Assembly: GCA_024741835.1 (NCBI GenBank)
Contig: JAENRP010000083.1
Location: 3,269 to 67,268 of the forward strand
Source of the DNA: Diplocarpon mali
Lineage: Eukaryota; Ascomycota; Leotiomycetes; Helotiales; Drepanopezizaceae
Length of the DNA: 64,000 nt
Direction: 5' to 3'
In this document: piece by piece, positions 35,472 through 46,664 of the stretch
Position numbering within the stretch: the first letter of the stretch is position 1
How the letters are laid out: each line of letters starts with the position of its first letter
Program-made: the position numbers and the translations under genes
Notes under the pieces: generated by a model
Told to the model about the DNA's origin: nothing
Seen by the model: the letters and a program-made list of their open reading frames with translations, nothing else
The model's database searches: none

Positions 35472-36517
35472 TCAGACGGTCGCATGCCCCGGCTTCCCGG
35501 CTCTGCGCTCGCGGCCCTTGACGGACCACGGGAAGTGCGCGACCGGGATGACGAAAAAGGAGTTACTGAGGACGTGCAGGTTAGCAGACGCCGATCGTGA
35601 GGGACACCAACCCGGAGAAGACCGATACATACCTGTCGTCGGCGATACCGGCTAGGGCGTTGTACCAGGCCAGGAAGGCCGCGAAGATGCCAAAGTAGCC
35701 GCCGGCCTTGATGCAGGAGGTCTGCGGCGCGCCGGCCGCGTCCGCGTTCAGGTGTCCGATAGTCAGCATCAGGAAGGCCAGCGTGAGGGTGAAGAAGAGC
35801 ATGAAGAACGCGACGGTCGAGCGCAGCGTGCAGATGAGCAGGATGAAGGTGAAGATGAACCAGCCGGCGAGGAAGTACCCAAACGCGTTGTTGAAGTCAT
35901 TGACCCCAGCGCCGGTGGCTTGGCCGGTCGTGGCGTCTGTCGGGGAGTAGGCGGCGACGATATCGAAGCCGCCCGGTGTCAGGATGATGGCGAGGGAGAT
36001 CCAGAAACCGCCGTAGGAGCCGAGGGCCGTGGCGCCAAAGGTATTGCCTACCGCCATCTCCCTGCGTGAAGCGATCAGTCCCATGTCACGTAAGGATGTG
36101 CAGTCCGGCTGCGATGCCCGAGAGAGGGACGCACCACATGCCAGCAAGAAGCTGCACCAGTCCTCCGTAGCCAAAAGCGAGCGCAACGACGATATTGGGC
36201 TGAGTGAGGCCCCGGACTCCGATATTCACCAGCGACAAGACGAACGTCGTCAGCGCGAACGCGCTCAGTCCGAGAGGAGCTGGGTTGGCGAACTTGCGCC
36301 CCGTGGTGGGCCGGTAGAGGCCGGGCTGGAACTCTCCGCCAAAGGCTGGGAAGCGCGCGGATTCACCTGTGTTCATGTGTGCCAGCGGGTTGCCGCCATA
36401 GTCGTAGGCGTGAGGACCCCGGTTGGCCGTCCCGTTGGTGTTGTTGCCGACGTGCTCACTGGGAGCACTATTATACTCCTTACTCAGGTTTGGGTCCGCG
36501 GCTGCGGAGGTGGCCAT
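35472..36517 (-). CDS. Ato/GPR1-FUN34-YaaH family acetate (ammonium) transporter
   Basis: Three exons on the minus strand, 36517-36135, 36061-35633 and 35565-35472, give 301 residues. Donors are GTGCGT and GTATGT; acceptors CGCAG and CTCAG, the latter with a GCTAAC branch; phases agree. A hydrophilic N-terminus of ~80 residues precedes the family signature 'FANPAPLGLSAFALT', then about six membrane segments (for example 'NIVVALAFGYGGLVQLLAG', 'FFMLFFTLTLAFLMLTIG'), and the tail 'SNSFFVIPVAHFPW' typical of fungal members. Known role: plasma-membrane import of acetate and related monocarboxylates, linked in some species to ammonia export. Members are often glucose-repressed and acetate-induced; that is family knowledge, not seen here. 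Confidence 0.93.
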
Positions 36518-36690
36518 GGTGGTAGATGCTGCCTTTCTTCCGAACAGCTCTATACCACTCTATGGTCCTGATGACGTATCCCGCGAGTCGGAGAACGGCG
36601 GTATGGAAGCTCAGAAAAGGAAAAGGGCGGCGGGTAGGCTGCTTGTCGGCCTGCACAGGCCAGGTGTGAGGGGGAAGGGGGGATAAGGTG

Positions 36691-36698
36691 TATATATA
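36691..36698 (-). promoter_or_regulatory. Candidate TATA box of the acetate transporter gene
   Basis: A TATATATA core lies about 175 nt upstream of the transporter ATG on the minus strand, in otherwise GC-balanced DNA. Its position suits a fungal TATA element with a leader of ~100+ nt. Inference from position only. Confidence 0.4.
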
Positions 36699-37075
36699 GA
36701 GAACCAGATTGATGGGGGCTCTGAGGCCTCTGAGGCCCCGTCAATGCATCCGCAGTGCGGGGTGAGCTCAGCTCACCACCTCGTCCAGGACGATGACGCC
36801 GGAGTCCTGGGAGCAGAGCTAGCGGCGGGGGAGTGCCGTGAGAGGGACATCGGCGCTGGGCAAGAGGAGCGACGGACGGCCGGACAAACTGGCCGCACAT
36901 TGAGTCCATCAGGAGCGTTAGTCCAGCTCAAGAGCCCGGCCGGCGAGCCTCTCGTCTCGCGTGGGAGATCACCGAGATAGTAGGGGGAGCTCTTCCATGA
37001 GTCCGCGACCAGTTGACGAGCCGAGGAAGCGCCGGACCGGAGACCAGGGGCTCAAGAATCTCCACGTCCTGTGTA

Positions 37076-37099
37076 GTCGAGTCGAGTCGAGTCGAGTCT
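37076..37099. repeat. (GTCGA)n microsatellite
   Basis: About four to five tandem copies of the pentamer GTCGA are visible in non-coding DNA. Confidence 0.75.
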
Positions 37100-39099
37100 G
37101 CACCTCGGAGGCACCTTCGCCGAGGCATAGGCAGAGGAAAAGGCACAGGCAGAACTGGTTTCCTGTCTCCCGAGGTGCAGCGGCCCGGATCCGGTGGCTG
37201 GGTGGAGGGGAGGGGGTAGGAAAGGCTGAGCGGAGCGGGTGGGGGATGGATCTAGCTCTGAATCAGGGGCTTAAGCGAGCGAGACTGTCAACAGGGCGCA
37301 CCCGGGACGCGGGGTCACGGGTGGATGGTCCTGGTATGTGTAGTTGGAACTGGGTCCGGCGATGCTGAGCTGCTCTCCGGAGATCAAGGTGAGAGTATCG
37401 CCGCCAGGCGAGCTCAGCGGATGACAGGTTGACGCTCGAGGCGACGGTCCGTAAGCACACACTACTTCCTTGCATCAGAGCCCGGCCTGGATCCAGTCTG
37501 CGACGGCGTCGACTTCCCTTGCCCTCCTGTGCTGGCTGGGCTCGGGGACGTATCCGGGGTATTCTCGCGCGAGTGCCTCGGGACTCCACGCTGCGACCAA
37601 GCTACCGAACTACCAACCTACGAGTCTGCAGTACGGCCCGCGTCACCCACGCAGAAATCAGCTTCCCTCATCCGAGCGGTGGTATATTAGCAGCGTCAAG
37701 AGTCTCTATCCGGCATCAGGGCTCCCAGCCACCGCTCCGGCACGCCGCTATGCAGTGGCATGAAGCCTCAACATCAACATCTCGACAAGGATTAACCCTT
37801 CCGGGCAGATGCAGAGTCTCCCTGGTTTTCCTTCCTCATGACGGGCTTGGCCTCTGCGCCTCAATGCTTAGCAGCGACGAACCCCTGCGCTGCTTACTGT
37901 CTGACCACCGCAATCCCCCCGCCAGCCTTCTAGCCAACTCGGCCCCGCCTGGTGCCCTGCTCTCGCCAATCGCGAAACCGCAGAGCGGCGAGCGCAGATT
38001 GTGGTGAGACTGCGATGTGCGACGGAAAGGAGCGGGCGGGCGAGGAAGGAGAGCGCGCGCGGGACTTGTGAGGAGGTTGAGAATCCGTTGGTTGGTGGTA
38101 GAGGAGATGTGCTGGCATCGGGCCATAGCCTGGCATCGACATACCCTGTGCCCATCCCGTCTTGGGTCGTGGATGCTGGATGGGCGTGGTCCGTCGTCTC
38201 TGGGCTCCATTTCAAGACGAGCATCAACGACTCCAGATGTCCTGGGCTGAGGAGACTGCAAGGAAAACTCTCGGTTGAGAAGAGCCATCGGCATGCCTGC
38301 GATCATGGCCAGCAAGTGCAGGTGTATCGACCGGACCAGCTTTGCCCTCCAGAAATCCGCCGATCGAACAAGGAGCGGTGCGAAAACCCCAGCAAATCAA
38401 CCACGAACTCTCGCGAGCCGGCATTCGCAGACGCCCCGGCGCGATCGCGTAAGCCAATGCAAGACCACCCCCCGATCTGTTCTCATTCCTCCCCGTATCG
38501 AGTGTGTGTATAGCCCCTCGTATTGGTGGTTCCTCGCCCGGTATGAGCATCATGATACCAATCCACGCCCGAGCCTGCGCGCCCGCTTCACGCCACGACA
38601 TCATGAGGCTTTGCATGATTTGCAATCAGCGGCTCACCCGTCAGTCAGTCTCTGTCTCTCGCCGGGCGCCGGCAGACGGAGGATAGTCAGCCAGGGCTCG
38701 TCACGATCCCGGGCCAAGGGAGCAGGTGGGTGCGGGGTCCAGTCGAATGCGGAGTAGAGGTGAGGTGAGGTAGGTCGAGGCGGGAATCGAGGATGCGGAG
38801 GGGGAGGCGTTTCTCTCATCTCCGAGACTTGGACTTGGACTTGACTTGCCGTGACTTGAATCGGGGCGCGGAGCTCAGTCCGCGCACAGAGCGGGATGCG
38901 GGGTAGGGCACACCAGGTGCAGAGCAGAGGAGACCGGATGGAAGAACGCGTCGTGGAGAGGGCGTGTCACGTGGGGGCAATGAGATGAAGCGTCTGGATT
39001 TGTGACGTCGCCAGCCTGGTCTCCAGAGCTCGGCAGCGTCTCTACTGCATTTCTGCTGGCTGCCGGCCTGCGAGATGCGACCAGGCTGGGGGAGCCACT

Positions 39100-39200
39100 C
39101 CCCATGTCAGGTGATCGACGCTCAGTGCCAGTGCCAGTGTCAGGTGACGAGACGAGCGAGGGAGATGCAGTCGACCACGGTAGACCTGCCCACTCCTAGA
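39100..39200 (+). repeat. Dispersed repeat, copy 1 (partner near 60.5 kb)
   Basis: GTCAGGTGACGAGAC followed by AGCGAGG, then AGACCTGCCC about 30 nt later, occurs here and again at about 60509-60565 with a few substitutions. Neither copy lies in a gene. This may be a fragment of a transposon or solo LTR; the boundaries are not resolved by eye. Confidence 0.45.
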
Positions 39201-39300
39201 ATGTATACTTGGTCCGCCAGCCCTCGTCTCTCGTTGAAACCTCTTGATCCGCTCGTCCTTCCTTGCTATCGGGATTCAAGTAGCTATGGAGAAGTCTCAA

Positions 39301-41077
39301 GAGGATACCGTCGTAGGCTAAGTAAACACTATTGACATCACTCATACCTCCAAGGGGAATTTACCACAGGACGGTGCGTTGCCAGGTGCCATTCACAGTG
39401 TTGGATTTCACATAGTCTCTGTTGCACCTGCGACAAAGTACAGGAAGGTATGCCAACACGCTGCAACGCTTCATATCCTGGGTAAGTGAGCACCCCAGCC
39501 GTCACCAGAATAGCAACTTCTACTATTCCAAGATCCCCTACTCGGCAAAACTCGACTGCTACCTCCTCTACCACACATCTCCCAAAGTCTCAAAACTTAA
39601 CCCGGCTGCTCACCGCTCAAGAGGTCTGCACGCAATAGACAAGTCGCTAGAGCTCCACAAGCCAGAATCGCCGCTCGCCGTCTCTGAGCTAGGCAAAGCC
39701 TGTCTGCAGAGAGGATTCAGGCGAGGCGCATCAGGTCCAAAAAGACGAAATGCTCGGATCCAGAAAGTATGACGACTGGTCGCTCGTTGTGTCTAGATGT
39801 TTGCCGGAGGATGATAGCCGTCAGGTCTCAAGCAACGGCGAGAGAGAGGTGGACAGGCTAGATGATGGTGTTGTGCGAGTTCGCGGTCTTCTATTGCGGT
39901 GCGACGGGGATGACCTACCATATAATATCTCACGCCTACATGTCCACCTTGGTCCCGGGCGGAGGAGGCTAGATCCAGATGTAGGTCCAGGTCCGGCTCT
40001 GGCTCTGGCTCTGGCTCCGGCTTTTCTGCTTGGGTTGGCATGGCTCGATGTAGTTTGTTATCAATCATGACGATGATAATAATATTATGAAGAACAATAG
40101 TTGCGTGGGAGCAGTCCTGATGCTGTGCTTGCAGCCCCGGTGTATAGTATTACTGATTCTACGAGTTTACAGTACTGTTTAATACGTACTTGCAAGTGAT
40201 CTACCCCTTTTGCTTGGCACGCAAGGTCGACGGGTGTATCTCAGTGATACTATTCACTTCGATGTTCTCGGTTCCAAGCGATGATTCTCAGAAACCCAGC
40301 AATTAAGATGCTTGGACTGCAAGCGATACAGGTTCTTGATCTTAAACTTCCTTCACAGGGATTTCTTAACGTCTTGACCGATTCTTGTTCCGTTTTTTTC
40401 TTTTTTTTTTGTGAATAATCAAGGGATAATCAAGTCCTATGTTGCCAGAAACAAGAGGGGAGCAAACTGCGGTATTGATAGCAGCCGCAGTCTGGATGTG
40501 GGTAGGCAGGATTATTTTACGTTCAGACCATGTGGAAATATGAGATTGATAAGTCGTTATGACGTCAGGTGGTTGAGTACAGATCAGAGAAGAGTGATTT
40601 ACTTGGCATTCTACGTAGGGAGCAAAGAGCCCTTACATGGTAGTAGAAAACAGAGTACTTGGAGCCTTCCTAGGTATAACTCGGCTGTACTAATAATAAT
40701 TGGCTTTACCGACTGTAATATTGACTCCTTGTAGATTCAACATATTGCTCCTCTTACTCCCTTGTCTCTTTCCTTACTAAGGGAGCCTTGCTATCGTGGC
40801 TCAGGTTCCCTATAGTAATACTCCGTCGCGGGCCAAGTAAATACCATATTAGCGTCATTTGCAAGTGGGGGTTATGGTGGGGTTATAAGGAATTATACTT
40901 TCATGCGGTGGAGATTTGGCCTACGACGAAGCCTCAAATTAGGCTTGTAGATTTTTTTTAAAATAGCTCTAAGGTTCAGAGGGATCTGGGGAGGCTCAAA
41001 GCTTAAGCCGATGTCTAAGCCATAATGCTCATCTACTTCTCTGCCTGCTTCGACGAATAAGCGCGTTCGCCATCTCG
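39301..41077. other. Left part of the AT-rich island, no gene supported
   Basis: Composition shifts from GC-rich to AT-rich across this stretch. A short GGCTCT-type tandem repeat lies at about 39990-40022. Frames such as 39422-39772 (+), 39750-40070 (+) and 40411-40734 (+) have no motif. From about 40.7 kb the sequence is rich in TA dinucleotides. Confidence 0.4.
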
Positions 41078-41079
41078 TA

Positions 41080-41355
41080 CTTAGTACATAGGGAAATAAT
41101 CTGAGGTTTTCTATCTATGCACACCATATTCTTGGCAATGCTGCTTTTGTTAAATTCCTTAGTATTTTATATAGCCACCTTTTGCGTCAATCACTGCTTT
41201 ATATCTATTTGGCATTTCCCTAATCAAATCTCTAATTATCTCAACTGTTATTGATTCCTAAGCTTTAAGTACCCCCTATCGAAACCCCTGTATAAAAGAA
41301 AGTTTTAGTATAGCGCACAGATAGAAAACCTCAGAATATTTCCCTATGTACTAAG
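41080..41355 (-). mobile_element. 276-bp Tc1/mariner-derived MITE, copy A
   Basis: The element begins CTTAGTACATAGGGAAATAA and ends with its inverted complement (...TTTCCCTATGTACTAAG), flanked by TA on both sides (41078-41079 and 41356-41357). The terminal inverted repeats are about 40 bp. The interior, read on the minus strand, keeps the tail of a Tc1/mariner transposase reading frame (core 'AVIDAKGG') up to its stop codon. It is non-autonomous: far too short to encode a full transposase. Confidence 0.9.
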
Positions 41356-41357
41356 TA

Positions 41358-42039
41358 AGAAGAGAAGGTGATATCATGACGTATCTGGGGAAGCTTCAAG
41401 GGACAGCCTAGGAGGTAAGTCTCGAGGATATTCCAAGGCTGTTTCTGCTACTGTATCCTTAGCTTATCTGTGCTCTTCTCGCTTAGAAGGCAAAGGAACC
41501 CGACTTCACTTAAATAGATAAGTAAATATGTAGCTCTGAGCTTTATTTGATTCTTCACCATAAGATTATTCAATCGAGTGATTCGAGGACCAGAAGGAAA
41601 TGCTTAGATACGCACAGAGGAAACGGAGTAGTAAAATGATTATTTGATCGCACTAGTTGCGTAGAAAAGTAAACACTGAAGTCTTTCTGACCTAAGTATA
41701 TAAACACAATAATGCAAATGGCAGTAAAATATGACTTGATAAGGATATATGTCATCAGTATAGATAATTAGGTGAAAAGTTAAGTGTATTGAAACTCTAT
41801 ATTGCTGTTAAGTCAGCAATGCATAGCAGCAGCTCTAGCAGCACAATATCTTCACCGGTCTAAATGGTACTATTGCTTTAAAAATTTGAATTATTAAATT
41901 CCTTAATTTGAAATCTAGGTCGCTATCTTAGTATGATGTAAAGATGTGTTCATTTGGCACACTGCTATTTGTTAGTATTTAGTATAGACCCTTGACCCAG
42001 GGTGAATACATACGCACATAAGAGTCTATAAAACATAGG
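41358..42039. other. AT-rich spacer
   Basis: There is no coding signal. A 61-codon minus-strand frame at 41755-41570 is AT-rich and uninformative. Confidence 0.4.
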
Positions 42040-42503
42040 TTAGCTATTGTCTTTATCTTGAGTATAGAAACACGGATTGCTTACTCCGCCGTCGCAGGAT
42101 GGGCCTCCCTGGCAGTCGACCTTCCAGTTGGTTTTGATTCCGGCTTTGTGATCATTGCACTGTTCTTGGTATTAGCTCGGCTTATAATATGTTTCCTATA
42201 AGTGGCACTTACGCAGAGTAGATCCAACCCATTTGCCTAGTTAGAAATTAGTTAATAATCTTAGTTTGAAAAGAACCGTATCTTACACATGTAGCGCCAC
42301 CTAGATTTATGCCATTGTCGCACCAAATAGCTAGAGCACCTAGAAGATGAGGAGCTCAGCGATTGCTCGTGATATATATCTTAGGGGCAGTCCTGGAACA
42401 TAGTCTGCTTGTAGGACAGAATATCAAAAGGGCTTCGCTGATGCTTAAAAGACATACCGGAGCTGAAAGCGAGGAGGTTGAAGAAGACCACAGCAAGACG
42501 CAT
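42040..42503 (-). CDS. Small secreted cysteine-rich protein (effector-like), four exons
   Basis: Four exons on the minus strand, 42503-42458, 42339-42287, 42236-42213 and 42159-42040, join in phase to 80 residues. Donors are GTATGT, GTAAGA and GTAAGT; acceptors TCTAG, ACTAG and ACAG, with a CTAAC branch in intron 2. Residues 1-19 ('MRLAVVFFNLLAFSSG...') form a signal peptide with a short hydrophobic core. The mature part of ~60 residues has seven cysteines at positions 22, 33, 41, 42, 57, 63 and 71, including an adjacent Cys pair. A GTAAGC near the end could be another donor, so the C-terminus may differ and might add an eighth cysteine. A TATA element sits ~90 nt upstream. Size, secretion and Cys content resemble fungal effectors or antimicrobial peptides, but I recognise no family. 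It is unbroken although surrounded by decayed DNA. Confidence 0.75.
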
Positions 42504-42592
42504 TGTTGATTTGTAAGGTGTAATTATCTCTTCGTAGGGGCTTTTGAAAGAACTTGTTGAATGTGAAATGGAAGAGGGTACAGAGCAGCGGC

Positions 42593-42600
42593 CTTATATA
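42593..42600 (-). promoter_or_regulatory. TATA box of the small secreted protein gene
   Basis: TATATAAGG on the minus strand, about 90 nt upstream of the ATG at 42503, followed by a CT-rich initiator-like stretch. It is the clearest TATA element of the window. Confidence 0.6.
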
Positions 42601-43695
42601 GTATTTACTCACAACACAAGGCAGCCTAGAACTAGCTAGCTCAGGTCCACAATTAGGTTTTGCTCTGCTTTGTATGTATGGATCAATTGTCCCTGTTTCT
42701 CTGGCCACGCCGAGTTGGATCCTGACCTGACTCGGAGCCCGTATGAGCACTATGGGTCAATCCCACTTATCAACACCCCATGAACGAAGGCAATATAGCC
42801 ATTCAAACAAGAGAGAGGGAGCGAGCCCAGGCTTCAAATTCTTAGTACTTTCAGACATCTGAAGTTGTACAGATGATCTTTTTTCAAACAGCTTAGGTGC
42901 CTTTTAGTAAATCAAAGCTACCTGTTTCAGAATTATAATAAAGAGGTGTTTTCAGCGTAAATATGAAATCCTCGCCTATTAGAACGTCGAATATTATTTT
43001 ACCTCGCAAAAGAGGGCTGGCTCGTAACAGTTTTGCAAGTTTAGTTTTACGATCATGTGTAAGAACTCTATTTCGAGTGAAAATTCGACACTCCAAATCT
43101 GAAAGCCTAAACTTACTTTAAGATGCTAGTGAGAAATTAGACCTTATGCTAAATCTGTATATCTTAGGAAGGGTGGGCCAATCTGCACTGTAGGGCATTG
43201 ATGTAAAGAATTTATAGTTGCGGAAAACTTGCCTGAATTATTTCACTGAACCTAGTCGATTTCATAATACAAATCCCTGATATCTGCATCGCGAAACTGA
43301 GTTTGAACATGGTTTGAGTTACCAGACGCAACTCCTAGAGTAGTACGATACCAGAAAGATTCATGGATGGTAGCTAATTAGCATTTAGGAACTGATCTTT
43401 AGAGGGTACCACATTGTCTTAATGCTGACTAAGTAGATATTTACTTTGACTGGTAACTCTCTCTGCCGGTGGAACACTTATTGGTTACTTATGACTAATA
43501 GTGTTTTCAAGGAATAAAAGAAATCGGGGTAAGGATTAAACTTGAACTTGAAACCATAACCGATTTATCCTGGTTCAGGCTTGGTTCTCACAAGCTCTGC
43601 CATCAAGATCCTCGTATAATCCCTTCCTGGTTCCAATTCTTTACGTTGTTAGCAGTGGCAAATTCGAAGCTAATTGAGTACTTCGTATTATATAT
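42601..43695. other. AT-rich spacer within the repeat island
   Basis: No gene is supported; a 67-codon minus-strand frame at 43096-42893 has no motif. No inverted repeat was found before the next MITE. Confidence 0.4.
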
Positions 43696-43697
43696 TA

Positions 43698-43973
43698 CTT
43701 AGTCCATGGCGAAATAATCTGAGGTTTTCTATCTGTGCGCTATACTAGAACTTTCTTTTATATAGGGGTTTCGACAAGGGGTACTTGAAGCTTAGGAATT
43801 AATAACAGTTGAGATAATTAGATATTTGATTAGGGAAATGCCAAATAGATGTAAAGCAGTGATTGACGCAAAAGGTGGCTATATAAAATGCTAAGGAATT
43901 TAATAAAAGCAGCATTGCCAAGAATCTAGTATGCATAGATAGGGAACCTCAGATTATTACGCCCTGTACGAAG
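43698..43973 (+). mobile_element. 276-bp Tc1/mariner-derived MITE, copy B (opposite orientation)
   Basis: Same length as copy A, inserted in the other orientation and flanked by TA (43696-43697 and 43974-43975). Its terminal repeats have diverged more (left AGTCCATGGCG, right ATTACGCCCTGTACGAAG). The transposase tail reads on the plus strand (core 'MPNRCKAVIDAKGGYIK'). The extra divergence suggests it is the oldest of the four copies. Confidence 0.87.
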
Positions 43974-43975
43974 TA

Positions 43976-44646
43976 GAAGGATTATGCAGCTTAATTATCA
44001 AGCTTAATAATCATCCAGGTCAAAGCTTAGCTAAGAGTCAACTCTTTTTTCCTTCTAACACGTTCTTTTCTCTAAACTATATAGCACAAGCATGAAATGC
44101 TGTATATGGGTCAAGTATAAGGAGGCATTAGTATAAAAACTCTTTGTGATTCACTATTTAGCCTAATATACTTGCAATCCAGATTCTTTAGGTAAGAGCT
44201 TTAGCAATTATAACTAATATAATAGCTAATCTCTCTAGGTCTTAACTCTGTACTTTATGAAAAACTGCCTAGATAAAAGAATTGCCTTAGGTTCATCAGG
44301 TTAGGATAAGTCTTCCTTATTAATAGTAGCTTTTTCATTATTTTTAGTAAGCATCTTACTAGTTGGCGGCAGCTATGTGACTGAAACCCTTTTTATTAAC
44401 CTTAGTTCTTGAAGATGGAAATTCAAATATATAGAATTAATGAAGCGTATGCTTTTCTGTCTCTTTAGAATCCAGAACTTGCCTTGTTTCCATCTCCTCT
44501 ATTATCAAGCCTTTCCTTTAATTACAAGTATATCTTTGAATAATATTAAACTAAGTAGGTCAAAGTTCAAAATGGATATTAAATTAAAAAAGATATGATT
44601 TGTTTTATCTCAAAGCTTTTAAAATTGCTAACTTTGTTTTACTTCG
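43976..44646. other. AT-rich spacer
   Basis: Very AT-rich DNA without coding signal between two transposon insertions. Confidence 0.4.
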
Positions 44647-44648
44647 TA

Positions 44649-45206
44649 CAGGCAATAATGATTCCGGATTTCTAGTCCGTGCGTAAGCCCATGCTCTCTA
44701 GATACTTGGCACTGCTGCTTTATCAAAATTTATTAGTATTTTGTATACGCTCCTTTAGCGTCAATCACTGCTGTATATATTGAATTACTATGATTTAAGG
44801 TGTAAAAGCAGCAAATTAACATTCAAATATCATTGGAGGTACCCCTAGCTTAGTATCCTTGTAAATAGAACCTTCTACGATATACTTAGTACATAGGGAA
44901 ATAATCTGAGGTTTTCTGTCTATATATACTAGATTCTTGGCAATACTGCTTTTATTGAATTCCTTAGTATTTTATATAGCCACCTTTTGCGTCAATTACT
45001 GCTTTATATCTATTTGGCATTTCCTTAATCAAATCTCTAATTATCTCAACTATTATTGATTTCTAAGCTTCAAGTACCTCCTATCGAAACCCTTGCGCAA
45101 AAGAAAGTTCTAGTATAGCGCATAGATAGAAAACCTCAGATTATTTCCCTATGTATTAAGTACGAGAATCGTGCACGGACTAGAAATCCGGAATCATTTC
45201 AGCAAG
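44649..45206 (-). mobile_element. Second mariner-type MITE family, interrupted by MITE copy D
   Basis: A 24-bp inverted repeat (TGATTCCGGATTTCTAGTCC plus GTGC) lies near both ends, at about 44659-44682 and 45172-45195, with TA just outside each end. Without the inserted 276-bp copy D and its TA duplication the element is about 280 bp. Near its left end on the minus strand it encodes 'AVIDAKGAYTKY' and a stop, a transposase tail related to but distinct from that in the 276-bp family. It is therefore a second Tc1/mariner derivative, older than the insertion inside it. Confidence 0.8.
44885..45160 (-). mobile_element. 276-bp Tc1/mariner-derived MITE, copy D (nested)
   Basis: Full-length copy with left terminus CTTAGTACATAGGGAAATAA and right terminus TTTCCCTATGTATTAAG, flanked by TA (44883-44884 and 45161-45162). 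It lies inside the second-family element at 44649-45206, so it inserted later. The transposase tail reads on the minus strand. Confidence 0.9.
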
Positions 45207-46662
45207 TACTATGTATAACGTTTGATGTTTCGCCGTCGAAAGGACTTAATCGCTGCTCTAAAAACTCTAAAAGAACTGCAGATTCATAGGAGACACTGCG
45301 TGCAGGTATTGAGTCGTCGCTTTTCCAAGAATCTGATTAATAATATAAAACTTATCTCATCCTGATGAATTACCTCTAAGATCTGTGCCAACTCTAATAA
45401 TAGTACAGCTAAGCTCAATAACTGAGTTGCGAAATCCCTCAACTTCCTATTTTTGGTAGGCATTTCTTGACTTGGATTTTGACTAACCAAAAGCTCACTT
45501 TTCCCCAGGAATCTCCGATCCATATTTGCAGCCTTTTGGAGAAAGTAAGTATTCGCATCTAGACCAGTGGCGCTAGTATTACGTTAGAATACAACGCTTG
45601 AATCTTTCGATTGTTTCCTATGCCTCGACCTTTTAAAGCATTATTTCCTGTTCCTTAACAACCCAATCTGCCTGCCGCCTTATGCTAAATACTTCTATCT
45701 TATATTGACTGCACCGTAAAGTAGAATATCTATGTATTTGAATACAATCTATGTGAAAAGAATCAGTAAACTAAAGTTTATTAGTAGTAAATATGCAGAT
45801 TTCCATACAGAATCAATCAATACATACCACATACTATAAAACAAGGGAGAATTAATATCCATCTTATTATACCCAGCTTTTTTATGATTTAACCAAGAAA
45901 TAAGAAACTTATTAAGAGCCTAGGTTGGCATAGTATTGTGGATTTGATTGTGCGCATATAATATCAAAAAGCTACTATACTAATTGAAACTATGACAGTA
46001 GATAGCATCTTAGTGAATAATATAAGATTCTTCAATACAGTCTGCACTCTTAAATATTGCGTTTGGTCTATTGTATAATTCTTAATTATTGCAATTATAT
46101 TTCAACAGTAAGCAAAAAACAAGAGAGCACTGCTTAGCGTAGAGCAGCTGATAGATTTAAGTCGGTAACGCATATGAAATGACCTTTGAGAAAAGTCGAA
46201 GCATAAGAAATTGTCGACTGTTTCAATCCTTGCTCCCGTTTGATCAAAGGCAACGTGGGTGGAGAACCTTATAAGTCTCCACCATTAAAGGTAATTAATA
46301 CTCAGAGTAAGAGATCGTATTTAGGCTTTGGGGTGCCATTTAAGCTCGAATCCCAAATGATGACTAGCTAATACGAAGATTAACTCATGATGCATCTGTC
46401 ATTTAGAAATCAGGGAGATTCTCCAGGTATTAAGTCAAAGCTTGTAAGATTTCATCAAAGTGGGTGTGCGGAGCTCTTTATGTAAGGAGGCTCGGTAAAC
46501 TACTTTAGGAGCTAATTATATAAGCAGGTCCTTAGAGCTTAAAACTCCCCACGGCGCAATAGTAAGTTAAATGCCTTTTAAGCAAATTCAACTAATATAG
46601 CCTCAACTTTATTTCTCGTAGCTGAATGTCTTAACAAACAAATGCAAATCCTATGTTTCCCA
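45207..46662. other. AT-rich spacer
   Basis: No gene is supported. A 79-codon minus-strand frame (45523-45284) has Leu-rich composition ('LLSLAVLLLELAQILEV') but no start context or partner exons; it could be transposon debris. No further inverted repeats were recognised. Confidence 0.4.
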
Positions 46663-46664
46663 TA

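Larger units (their letters stand above)
36699..39300. other. GC-rich intergenic region upstream of the acetate transporter
   Basis: About 2.6 kb with many overlapping open frames on both strands; none shows a domain, splice-consistent model or signal peptide. A short GTCGA microsatellite lies at about 37076-37099. Long upstream regions are common for nutrient-regulated transporter genes, so regulatory use is possible but not demonstrated. A lineage-specific gene with several introns cannot be excluded. Confidence 0.35.

Noticed and set aside
37836..38513. Several overlapping frames of 119-170 codons near 38 kb
   Set aside because: They compete on both strands in GC-rich DNA, with no domain, signal peptide or consistent exon structure.
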